From Isoetes taiwanensis (lineage: Eukaryota; Streptophyta; Lycopodiopsida; Isoetales; Isoetaceae): DNA of 64,000 bases. The translations under genes were made by a program, and so were the position numbers. The notes below the pieces were generated by a model. The model saw nothing but the letters and a program-made list of their open reading frames with translations, was not told the DNA's origin and did not search any database. This document shows, piece after piece, positions 9,953-18,959 of the stretch. The stretch is taken from the NCBI GenBank assembly GCA_021234155.1, contig JAJEKV010000158.1, forward strand, positions 675,820 to 739,819, read 5' to 3'. Every line of letters begins with the position of its first letter. Within the stretch, counting starts at the first letter, position 1.

Positions 9953-12900
9953 ATGTCAAATCTGCAAATTGACTTGAAGAATTTAGAGAAGTTGGATCGA
10001 ACCAATGCACAGTATTGGTTCTGGAGGATGCAATCTATCCTAGAGGAGAGAGAACTCTGGGATGTGGTCACCGGGGATGAGCCAATGCCCCCGGAAGAGG
10101 AAGCCGAGGGAACCTCCAGGAAGAAAGGAGGATCGGAAGGGAGTGAGAAGAAAAAGGCAGAAAGGTCAGAGTGGAAGAAAAAAGATAACAAGGCCAAGAC
10201 TACCATTATCTTTGGCCTTAAAGATCTTCATATACCGCTGATTCGTTTGAAGCAGACAGCTAAAGAGGGATGGGAATGTTTAGAGAAGACCTTTCTCCAA
10301 AACCACACAAGCCAGAAGATGAGGCTATGGAAGGAATTCTTCAATGCCAAGATGCCTGAAGGCGGCGATGCAGCGGAACACATTAGTAAGATGCATGCGT
10401 TGGAAAGTCAATTGGGGGCACTGAATCACCATATCAGCGATGAAGATATGGCTATGGCATTGCTAGTAAGCCTCCCTGATTCTTTTGCAGCCATGAAGCA
10501 GACCATGGGCTGTAACACAGGAAAACTCCAATCAGAAGTTGTCAAGTGGGGAATTCTAAATGCCAGTGAGATGCAATCCGTCAAGCAGGAAGAAACTGCA
10601 TTTCTTGCGAAGGGGCCAGTGCAAGACTCTCGTGATCCTCCAACTTGCTGGAATTGCAACAGAATCGGGCACATCTCTCGTCATTGTAGAGAACCTCGAC
10701 GATCTGAGGATAAATCATCAGGGAGAAGAGAGAGCGGTGGTAGAAGAGAAACTACGCGAAAAGAAGAGGACTATTTCAGGGCTGGAAGAGACACTAGGCA
10801 TGAGAAAGAGAGCAGATCCGGGAAAGATGACGGATCAGGAAGATTTTTCAAAGATGATAATCTCAGAGACAGGAGTGAAGCAGCGAGACATCCCAGGAGT
10901 GAAGCAGCCAGACATCCCAGACGATGGAATAACAGCAGATCTGCTCGGGCCCATGTTGCTGACTGTAACTCAGAAGCAGAGGATGAATCAGCAAGTGATG
11001 GTGATGGATATGTTAAGGGATACATGGCCTTGTATGAAGAAAGCCCCACTATGGTATCACCTCATGTGTGCATGGGTATTGAAGATCCAGATGAGGAATT
11101 TGACGAGGAATTTGACGGTGTGGCCACTATCACTCTGCAAGAACAGGCTACAGGTCTGGTACCACAACACTCCAATTTTCATTCTTTCCTTCACCAACGA
11201 TGGGAAGAAGCCCTTGCATGCACTAGTCCAGAACCTACTGCAACTCAAAGTTTGCTAGCGGAGGTTCAAGGTGAGGCACTTGAAGCCAATGCAGACACAT
11301 CACGGTGTTGGATCATGGATTGCGGGGCCACCCATCTTATGACACCCCATAAAATGTGGTTCTTGACATTGGACCCGCTGCCTCCAGGTCAATTCGTAAA
11401 TGGCATCACTTCTGGCCTCCAGATTGAAGGGGAAGGCACTCTTGAGCTGTGTCTTTCAAATGAGCGATACATGCTGCGAAAGGTCTTGCATGTTCCAGGA
11501 TTAAAAAGAAGTTTGCTTGCTCTATCCCGCCTGTGTGATGTGGGCATTCAATTCTTTATGAATTCTCAAAATATCCATTTTTTCAATCGGGCCAGGCAGC
11601 CCATAGCCACAGGAGTCAGAGAAGGCAACCTGTACAAATTCTATGAAGAATCCAGTCATGGACTGGCCCTCACAGCCGTACACAAGGAGGAGGACTTGCA
11701 GCTGTGGCATCGCCGATTGGGACATTTGAGTGAAGCCCGACTCAAGGCCCTTATTTCCAAGCATATGGTTACTGGCATCTCTGCATCTACTGCTGCCACT
11801 CTCCGGCTCTGTGAGGGATGTATCATGGCCAAACAGCCTCAACGTGCACGGTCTAAGGACCAAGGAACTCGCGCCGATCGAGTACTTGGCCTCATACACA
11901 CAGATGTTAGTGGTCCCTCTAGCGTCCAGTCATTTGGTGGTGCTCGGTATTTCATGGTCATTGTGGATGATTTCTCCCGTTACACTCTGGTTTTTCCTCT
12001 CCGGTGCAAAAGTGAAGTCTTTCAATGCTTTCAGACTTGGCATAAGAAGGCTGAAAAGCAAACACAGCAGCAAGTTCAGACTTTTCGATGTGACAATGCA
12101 CAAGAATATCTTTCTAAGCAGTTCTCTAATTACTTGGATGAGCATGGCATTCAAAGGCAGCTCAGTATTCCTCATGAGCATCATCAGAACGGCGTTGCCG
12201 AGCGCAAGATTCGGACCCTCAAGGAGAGTGCCCTGAGTATGCTCAAATTTGCTGGCCTCTCCGATGGCTTCTGGGCAGAAGCCATTGTTACAGCAGCCTA
12301 TCTATCCAATCGTACACCCACGGTTGCACTTCAGGGGCAGACACCATTTGAAGCTTGGTTTGGTCACATTCCAGACATCAGCCATCTCCGCATCTTCGGT
12401 TGTCCAGCATATGCTCATGTGTCGTCTGCTGTTCGAAAGAAATCAGAGGACCATGCTCGGCGCTGTATCTTTGTTGGCTACTGTCAAGATAGTAAAGGCT
12501 ACCGTCTTTTGGATGCCAACACCCGCAAGGTAATCAAAGCTATCTCTGTTACATTTGATGAACAAGGCATGGAAGCTACCAGCTACTTTCGAGCTCATGT
12601 TAATACAGATTTATTCCAAGCTCCAGAGCACACTCGCCTCTGGCTTGATATTCCATTTGTCAATTCAGCTCCTTCTCCCTCTCCAACCAGTCTTCCTTCG
12701 TCTTCCTCTGCTCCACCTCTCTCATCTATCCCTGTGCCTAGATCTCCCTTGTCTCCCACCCCTGTCACCAAGGTCTCACATCCATCTTCCACGCCTCCAT
12801 CCTCACTGCCTCCACCACCTGCAGTCCTTCCTCCTCCTCTCCGCCGGTCTAGTCGTGCTCCTAAACCCACACCTCGTCTGCTCAGCTATCGTGGCACCAC

Positions 12901-14308
12901 TCTTCTTGCCCAGGCAACCTCTCATCAAGACTATCTTGACCACCATTATCCTCGTTGGTGGCATGCCGACTTAGATGAGGCCTGCGCCAATACTGCATTT
13001 GTGCCTGATCTTGTGGAGCCTCTCACAATCTCTGAAGCTTTGGCTGGACCTCATGCTGCTCACTGGAAACTCGCCATGCAAGAGGAACTCCAATCCATGA
13101 AAGAGACTCAAGCGTGGGACTTGGTTCCATTACCTGCAGGCCGGAAGGCAATTGGCTGCAAATGGGTCTTCAAGATCAAAACTTCTGCCGACAATCACAT
13201 TGAACGCTTCCGAGCTCGCCTTGTTGCCAAAGGCTTCTCTCAAATCGCAGGCTTGGATTATGATGAGACATTCTCCCCAGTGGCTAAACTTGCCTCTATC
13301 CGAGTAGTTCTTGCCCTGGCAGCTCAAGAAAATCTGGAACTTCATCAAATGGATGTCAAGACTGCGTTCTTGAATGGGGACCTTGCCGAAGATATTTTCA
13401 TGCAGCAGCCTGAAGGCTTTGTGGCAGAGCACAACCATAACCTGGTATGTAAGCTGAATCGTTCTATTTATGGTCTCAAACAAAGTCCTCGTGCCTGGTA
13501 CACTAAGCTTGACAAATTCTTTACACACCACGGCTATGCTCGCTGTCAGTCTGAATGGAATGTCTATGTTCAGTTTGCCACAGACATCGTCATTGTCGTA
13601 GTCTATGTCGATGACTTGATTCTTGCCACCAATTCCCTATCTGCCCTTCACAATCTCAAACAGCAGCTTCAGCAGGCTTTTCATATGGTTGACCTCGGTC
13701 CTCTGCATCACTGCCTTGGTCTTCAGATCACTCGCAATCGTACCACCCGCTCTCTGTTCATTCATCAACAAAAAGCCATTCATAAAATCTGCTCTCGATT
13801 TGGCCTTTCCAATGCATCTCCCAAAGCCACTCCTCTGTCTACACATCTCAAATTATCCCGTGATCAAGCTCCTGCTACTTCTGCTGAACAAGACCAGATG
13901 CATCAGATTCCATACCGCAGTGCCGTTGGCTGCCTCCTGCACATTATGGTGAGTACTCGTCTCGATATCGCAGCTGCTGTAGGTCTTGTCAGTCAGTTCA
14001 TGGAACATCCTGGCCCTGCTCATTGGCAAGCAGTTAAGCGAATCATACGCTACTTAAAGGGCACCTCTCATCTTGGATTACTCTATGCACCTGATCAACA
14101 TGATCCAGATGTTCGACTCCGCGGCTTTGTTGATGCTGATTGGGCAGGCGACATTGACACTCGCAGATCCACCACAGGCTTTGCCATCATGCTCCATGGA
14201 GGATCAGTTACTTGGGTTAGCTCCAAACAACTTGGGTTAGCTCCAAACAGACCAGTGTTGCTCTTTCTTCCTGTGAAGCCGAGTACATGGCCACCTCTGC
14301 TGTTGTAA
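9953..14308 (+). CDS. Copia-1 Gag-Pol polyprotein (frameshifted near the end)
   Basis: One long frame of 1451 codons. The N-terminal gag part has a UBN2-like region and one zinc knuckle, CWNCNRIGHISRHC (10646-10687). The protease site reads DCGATH (from 11318) where the family normally has D-S-G. Integrase follows with a His/Cys head (HRRLGH...CEGC) and a D-D-E core (HTD near 11900, CDNAQEY near 12090, GVAERK near 12195). A Ser/Pro-rich linker at about 12660-12840 precedes reverse transcriptase (GCKWVFKIK to YVDD at 13604-13615). RNase H begins with DADWAGD near 14130. At 14210-14249 a perfect 20-bp tandem duplication shifts the frame, so the last residues to the stop at 14308 are off-frame. 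Gag also has short in-frame repeats (RSEAARHP twice; DEEFDEEFD). Confidence 0.95.
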   Translation: MSNLQIDLKNLEKLDRTNAQYWFWRMQSILEERELWDVVTGDEPMPPEEEAEGTSRKKGGSEGSEKKKAERSEWKKKDNKAKTTIIFGLKDLHIPLIRLKQTAKEGWECLEKTFLQNHTSQKMRLWKEFFNAKMPEGGDAAEHISKMHALESQLGALNHHISDEDMAMALLVSLPDSFAAMKQTMGCNTGKLQSEVVKWGILNASEMQSVKQEETAFLAKGPVQDSRDPPTCWNCNRIGHISRHCREPRRSEDKSSGRRESGGRRETTRKEEDYFRAGRDTRHEKESRSGKDDGSGRFFKDDNLRDRSEAARHPRSEAARHPRRWNNSRSARAHVADCNSEAEDESASDGDGYVKGYMALYEESPTMVSPHVCMGIEDPDEEFDEEFDGVATITLQEQATGLVPQHSNFHSFLHQRWEEALACTSPEPTATQSLLAEVQGEALEANADTSRCWIMDCGATHLMTPHKMWFLTLDPLPPGQFVNGITSGLQIEGEGTLELCLSNERYMLRKVLHVPGLKRSLLALSRLCDVGIQFFMNSQNIHFFNRARQPIATGVREGNLYKFYEESSHGLALTAVHKEEDLQLWHRRLGHLSEARLKALISKHMVTGISASTAATLRLCEGCIMAKQPQRARSKDQGTRADRVLGLIHTDVSGPSSVQSFGGARYFMVIVDDFSRYTLVFPLRCKSEVFQCFQTWHKKAEKQTQQQVQTFRCDNAQEYLSKQFSNYLDEHGIQRQLSIPHEHHQNGVAERKIRTLKESALSMLKFAGLSDGFWAEAIVTAAYLSNRTPTVALQGQTPFEAWFGHIPDISHLRIFGCPAYAHVSSAVRKKSEDHARRCIFVGYCQDSKGYRLLDANTRKVIKAISVTFDEQGMEATSYFRAHVNTDLFQAPEHTRLWLDIPFVNSAPSPSPTSLPSSSSAPPLSSIPVPRSPLSPTPVTKVSHPSSTPPSSLPPPPAVLPPPLRRSSRAPKPTPRLLSYRGTTLLAQATSHQDYLDHHYPRWWHADLDEACANTAFVPDLVEPLTISEALAGPHAAHWKLAMQEELQSMKETQAWDLVPLPAGRKAIGCKWVFKIKTSADNHIERFRARLVAKGFSQIAGLDYDETFSPVAKLASIRVVLALAAQENLELHQMDVKTAFLNGDLAEDIFMQQPEGFVAEHNHNLVCKLNRSIYGLKQSPRAWYTKLDKFFTHHGYARCQSEWNVYVQFATDIVIVVVYVDDLILATNSLSALHNLKQQLQQAFHMVDLGPLHHCLGLQITRNRTTRSLFIHQQKAIHKICSRFGLSNASPKATPLSTHLKLSRDQAPATSAEQDQMHQIPYRSAVGCLLHIMVSTRLDIAAAVGLVSQFMEHPGPAHWQAVKRIIRYLKGTSHLGLLYAPDQHDPDVRLRGFVDADWAGDIDTRRSTTGFAIMLHGGSVTWVSSKQLGLAPNRPVLLFLPVKPSTWPPLLL
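14210..14249 (+). repeat. 20-bp tandem duplication in RNase H
   Basis: ACTTGGGTTAGCTCCAAACA occurs twice head to tail (14210-14229 and 14230-14249). Twenty is not a multiple of three, so this one event causes the pol frameshift. With a single copy the frame would run through into the 14251-14616 segment. Confidence 0.95.
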
Positions 14309-14616
14309 GGGAAACGCTTTGGCTGCGACAATTTCTTCAGGAACTGGGCTTCTCTCAACTCAGACCTACTGTGATCTTCAATGACAATAAGAGTGCCATT
14401 GCTCTCACCGAGAATCCCATTCTCCACAAACGCTCAAAACATATTGGGATTCATCACCATTTTACCCGTGAACAGGTTCAGGCTGGCACTATCATAATGC
14501 AATATCTTCCCACACATCTCATGCCCGCTGATCTGCTCACTAAGCCTCTTCCAGCAGATCTCTTTGAGCGCCACCGACAATCTTTGGGCCTGCATGCTCT
14601 CCTTGAGCAGAGCTAA
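14251..14616 (+). CDS. Copia-1 RNase H remainder, displaced frame
   Basis: The last part of RNase H and the pol C-terminus continue here in another frame (SCEAEYMATSAVVRETLWLR, then NDNKSAIALTENP, HKRSKHIGIHHHF and ADLLTKPLP), ending at a stop at 14614-14616. These are the usual closing motifs of copia pol. The segment is separated from the main frame only by the 20-bp duplication, so this copy needs help from another element or a frameshift to make a complete RNase H. Confidence 0.93.
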   Translation, partial: TSVALSSCEAEYMATSAVVRETLWLRQFLQELGFSQLRPTVIFNDNKSAIALTENPILHKRSKHIGIHHHFTREQVQAGTIIMQYLPTHLMPADLLTKPLPADLFERHRQSLGLHALLEQS

Positions 14617-14714
14617 GGGGCAGTACCATGACAGTTGTTTGTTTTCTGTATCTCTGCTCAAATGAGCATTTGTTCATTGTTACTTTAGATTCTCTCCGAC
14701 TTCTGTTTATGTGC

Positions 14715-14726
14715 AGAATGGGGGAG
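14715..14726 (+). other. Polypurine tract of copia-1
   Basis: AGAATGGGGGAG lies directly before the right LTR, the expected place and composition for the plus-strand primer. Confidence 0.9.
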
Positions 14727-14924
14727 TGATAGAAGATATTCTTGTTAGGGTTAGTTATAGGAAGTTCTGCTCATAAAGCAGAAGTCTGCCACGTCATAAA
14801 TATGGCAGAGATACGTTGTACTTTAGGATTATAAGTACCAGGCTGTTCCAACGATTCTGGACGGCTTATTTGCACACTTCTTGGTCCTGGGTTCTTGCTC
14901 TCTTGTTTGATCCATTCTGCTACA
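14727..14924 (+). repeat. Copia-1 right LTR
   Basis: 198 bp, read base by base as the same as the left LTR. It is followed by CATAG at 14925-14929. A transcript starting in this LTR would read directly into the kinase half of the receptor gene. Confidence 0.97.
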
Positions 14925-16061
14925 CATAGTGTTCTTAATTGGAAAGGCATTGCAGGAGGAATAGTAGGAGGTTTAGTTGGCCTGTTCATAATTCTCTTTG
15001 TGTCACTCAAGTGTATGTTGTGCTCAAAAAATCACACCATAACTTCAGAAGATGAGAAGGATGAAGAGGTTGCAATAGTGGATAGTTCTCTAAAAGCTAT
15101 GCTTCCTACTAAGTTTTCATTTGAAGACCTGAAAATAATTACAGAAGATTTTTCGCAATCAATTGGAGCTGGGGCCTTTGGAGAAGTTTACAAGGGCAAG
15201 CTTGCAGATGGTACAGATGTTGCAGTTAAGAAATTAGAAAAATTGCAATCTCACCGCAAAGAATTCTACACGGAGATTGCAATACTTGGAAGAAGCCACC
15301 ATCAGAATCTTGTACGTTTGCTGGGTTATTGCGCCAAGGCTTCAAAGAGCTTACTGGTTTATGAATACATGAAAAATGGTTCCCTTGATAGATGGTTATT
15401 TGGTGGCAAGCCACGTTTAACCTGGAAACAGAGATTTGACATCATTGTTGGAACTGCAAAGGGGCTTGCATATTTGCACGAGGAATGCTCTGACAAGACT
15501 ATTCATCTAGATCTCAAACCACAAAACATTCTGTTGGATACAGAGCTTCGCCCAAAGATTGCAGATTTTGGGATTTCTAAGCTAGTAGACAGGCAACAGA
15601 CTTTAGTGATGACAAATATGAGAGGCACCCCTGGTTACTTGGCTCCAGAATGGCTAGTTGAAGGTGCTATAACAGAGAAGGCAGATGTTTATGGCTATGG
15701 CGTGGTAGTCTTTGAGGTTTTGAGCGGTAAAAAGAGCAGGGAATGTCTGACTGATGTCTTCAACTACTATTCTTCACAAAAGGGTTGCAATGATTCTATT
15801 TGGAAATTAATTGATTGTGGTATTGCTGATTGTGTAGAGGAGGAGGCAGACAGAGTACTGAAAGTTGCATCTCTTTGTATTCAAGATAATCCATCAGCAA
15901 GGCCATGTATGAGCAGAGTTGTTCAGATGTTGGAAGGAATAGTGCAAATCCCAAAAGTTTCAACCTTCAAATCCTCCAACACGCATGCTATCTCACCACC
16001 CAACCACGAGCTCTCACCCAAAACACAGCCCCCAAGAGCTCTCCCCCGAGCAACTATATAG
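14925..16061 (+). CDS. G-type lectin receptor kinase, membrane helix and kinase half
   Basis: This resumes the frame broken at 9623; removing the copia element and one CATAG gives an uninterrupted single exon of 855 codons. A Gly-rich membrane helix (GIAGGIVGGLVGLFIILFVSL, in two overlapping parts) comes first, then a basic and acidic juxtamembrane region. The Ser/Thr kinase domain follows: GAGAFGEVYKG loop, VAVKK lysine, catalytic loop HLDLKPQN, DFG in ADFGISK, APEW, and a C-terminal Ser/Pro tail. The catalytic loop has HLD instead of HRD, so it is a non-RD kinase, common among immune-type receptor kinases. The frame is open leftward into the LTR, but the first ATG in frame is at 15015, inside or just after the membrane helix. 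A product from there would be a soluble cytosolic kinase. Confidence 0.93.
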   Translation, partial: HSVLNWKGIAGGIVGGLVGLFIILFVSLKCMLCSKNHTITSEDEKDEEVAIVDSSLKAMLPTKFSFEDLKIITEDFSQSIGAGAFGEVYKGKLADGTDVAVKKLEKLQSHRKEFYTEIAILGRSHHQNLVRLLGYCAKASKSLLVYEYMKNGSLDRWLFGGKPRLTWKQRFDIIVGTAKGLAYLHEECSDKTIHLDLKPQNILLDTELRPKIADFGISKLVDRQQTLVMTNMRGTPGYLAPEWLVEGAITEKADVYGYGVVVFEVLSGKKSRECLTDVFNYYSSQKGCNDSIWKLIDCGIADCVEEEADRVLKVASLCIQDNPSARPCMSRVVQMLEGIVQIPKVSTFKSSNTHAISPPNHELSPKTQPPRALPRATI

Positions 16062-16090
16062 CATTCTCCCCCGAGCAACTATATAGCATG
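16041..16090 (+). repeat. 25-bp tandem duplication over the stop codon
   Basis: CTCCCCCGAGCAACTATATAGCAT(T/G) occurs twice in a row (16041-16065 and 16066-16090). The receptor stop codon TAG lies in the first copy (16059-16061). Confidence 0.9.
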
Positions 16091-17097
16091 CACGCCCCTC
16101 TGGTCTTTCTTTGGACCAAAGCCCTCTTTAGACAAAAGCCCAAAGGACCACATACCCAAAAGGGCCTAAAGCCTTTTGCCACGTCCTTGGCATATATCAC
16201 CACCAATATTCAATCACGGGTGGCCTTCATGAGGCAGATGGAATCAAACACTTCTACATCTGATTTTCCGTCTTCCTCTTCCTCACCGGCGGCACCAATG
16301 AACGTTGAATTTGACTGCTTCCATTTGATTCATGGATAATTAATTGCTTCTTCTTGCACTTATAATAAATAATGATGTCTCACACATATCTTTATCCAAT
16401 CCTGGCAATCAATTGTCTTTGTTAAATCCTGGCAATCTGACTCAGTCAGTGATAAGCCTACAGCCTTTCAGATTCGGACGACTTCAACAACGTCTAGCAA
16501 AAATCCCTCTAAATTATATAACTAAAGTTCCCAATTGCATTAAAGAAATGCTTCTTCATAGTTAATTTTTCTTCATGGCATGAAATAAATTTCTTCTCAT
16601 TATAACAAGAAATTTATTATGGCAGCCGGGTTGAACATGCAATACAAGTCGCGACACCAATGCAATGGTTCTATGGCAATATAGAACCGTCATTCTTAAA
16701 GAAGACGAGCCTTTTTTCTTATATGATACATCTTTTTTACCATGGAATCGTGTGGGATATTGACATTTTTTCTCGTAGTTTCTCTTAAGCATTTATTTGT
16801 CTTCATATTAGTCTGTCTTTCCCATGTCTATTCACATCTATAATCCAAAGGGTCAAGGTTGTGCCTTAATGACTTATTGTTGCATTTTTCCTTTGGTAAC
16901 TTCAACCATTGTTCAGAAGTTGTATTAACTCTTAAAATTCACTAAGCTCATATTCCATTTTTTTTATTTTATTTTATTTTTTTTTTTAAGAACGTGTTTT
17001 ACTTCATATTATGTTTATTTATTTATTTATCACTTAAAACTTGCTAAACTCATATTCCATTTTCTGCCATATTTATTTATATATTTATAGAAAAAGT

Positions 17098-17114
17098 GCC
17101 CAGCGTTGCTGGGC
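17098..17114. repeat. Short perfect hairpin
   Basis: GCCCAGC-GTT-GCTGGGC, 7-bp arms and a 3-nt loop. No function can be assigned. Confidence 0.5.
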
Positions 17115-17373
17115 TTATTGACGGGATTAAGTTCCGAAATTAGTATGATTATGATTGAGAATGTCTGGTTGGGAATATATGGTTATTCATTATAAATTGA
17201 AGTTTGAAATTGTCCATGTAAAATGCTTAAAAATTTGAACACAATTTATGAAGTTTTATAATGTTCGCAGTGATCATCTTGCATTCATCATGGTGTTGAA
17301 TCTATGTCTCCACTTCAGCAAACAAGATCCAGGTACGTCACTGCCCCCATGCTTACAGAACATTAATTTGCTT

Positions 17374-17407
17374 CTGGCCGAATTTAAGCTCTGGCCGAAT
17401 TTAAGCA
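17374..17407. repeat. 17-bp tandem repeat
   Basis: CTGGCCGAATTTAAGC(T/A) twice in a row. Confidence 0.8.
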
Positions 17408-18959
17408 CTAGCTCGGGATTTAAGAAGAATATAACATCAATTCAAAAGACTATAGCATGAATTCAGGTCAGAATTTAGAGTTGAGGAGATAAAAAATGGT
17501 TTTAGCAATTCGGTCGGCATTTTCTCCTTCTCAACCTACACCTCCTCTGCATCTATTTGTATTTGTGATATCCGACTATTTAACACGGGCTTATGAACAT
17601 TTTAAACAATTATGAGCAGTTGATTGTTTATGCATTAGTGGGCGTGTTTCTCTTTTGGTTCTTCAGTCTAGCATAGGTTTCTTCAGAGTATTTTAGATGC
17701 ACTCTCATGAACTTGCTTGCCAATTTAATTTATAAACCTTTAATTTCTGCAGGCAGGTTCCATTTTATCACTCTAAAATTGATCTTTGGAGCTTTTCATG
17801 GAAGTTTTGTGAATGCACATATCCTTAAGGTTTTATAGGGTAAGGCGCCTTTTTTGAACTTTCTGCTTTGGTGGGTGTCAGATCTTTCTTCTATTGATGG
17901 CAAAGCATGTAGTACATTAGTTTTTTTTTTCTAAATCTTAGCCTAGTTTGCTTCTTTCAAGTGTTATCGGAATGCGATTGCTAAAAGAGCATGCATTCTT
18001 TTCCATCCACTATACCAAATGTTCGAGTATGAAGTAGATTGTATAATATGGGTATAGATAAGTTGCAAATGCAAAAATAGCAAGGTGGTATTCACTGGTT
18101 TGACGTGTTTCTACATCAGTCCGTAAATATGATTCTGTACTCAGTAACATGCAGCTATCTTGGTACTCCAAGAATCATGCTTATTCAAGCAAACATACTG
18201 CACGATGGCGATTGTGAACTTTCTTTAAGTCTGTTGTGCCACGAAATATTGTTTACGCAAAAATTTATCCTTCCTTTTTAAGGAAGTTTATTAGGATCAT
18301 TAGAGTTTTTTTGGGTTCACTTATTGTCCCAAGCTCGATGCCAGCATGGAAATCGCCAATGACCAATGACAATCCGGGGGTTGGGGGCTTTTCTTCATCC
18401 ATGCCTCCCTTCCCATGCCGGTGTCGTCAAGGTATGGGTTCGCATTATCCTTACCTACCGCCCGGAGGTTTGGTGGGCGGAAGTAATAATTACAAATTAT
18501 TCCCCTGAATTAATTATCGCTGTAAATGTTGGGGTGTCTATAAGTATCCCCCCTCCTCAATGGCTCTTCTTTTTTCGCGTCTCTCCATCCGGGTTTGCTA
18601 ATGCTTTCAATCCTTCTAGTTCTGCGAGCTCATCGATTGTTCGTTTGATCTAATTAATTTGCGGTTCATTTCGGATGGCGATTACCTCATCCCACCGGTG
18701 AGAACGATTTATTTGCTTCAATATATTTCTTGGGAGCTTAAGTGACAATCCGGGCCGCCACTCGAGAGGTCCTCATCGGGTGATCAAAGGCGGGAGAAAT
18801 GTTATTTCAAGCCATTGGAAGGCTATTGTTGTCGGGTCGAGGTGAGAGGGGAAGTATATATCAAGGTCGGACACCTATACACACCGAAGCGGACATGAGA
18901 AAAGAAAAGATAAGATCTCGGCGTAATTTCCACGAGCCGTGCGGTGTGAGTTTCATTAT

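Larger units (their letters stand above)
9624..14924 (+). mobile_element. Young Ty1/copia retrotransposon, 5301 bp
   Basis: A full-length element with 198-bp LTRs that I read as identical over their whole length, TG...CA ends, a primer site, a purine tract and a CATAG target duplication. The pol order is protease, integrase, reverse transcriptase, RNase H, which defines copia. It sits in the coding sequence of the receptor kinase in the same orientation. LTR identity means the insertion is recent. The coding region is open except for one 20-bp tandem duplication that shifts the frame in RNase H. Confidence 0.97.
16091..18300. other. 3' region and spacer of the receptor gene
   Basis: I see no gene that I can support. 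The first few hundred bases may be 3' untranslated sequence. Later parts are AT-rich with T runs, a repeated phrase CTCATATTCCATTTT (about 16947 and 17050), a hairpin at 17098 and a 17-bp tandem repeat at 17374. At 16656-16696 a hairpin sequence (GGTTCTAT...ATAGAACC) resembles the sequence at 38494-38532. Confidence 0.5.

Noticed and set aside
12595-12870. Minus-strand Gly/Glu-rich frame inside copia-1
   Set aside because: It is the reverse-strand shadow of the Ser/Pro-rich linker of the pol polyprotein.
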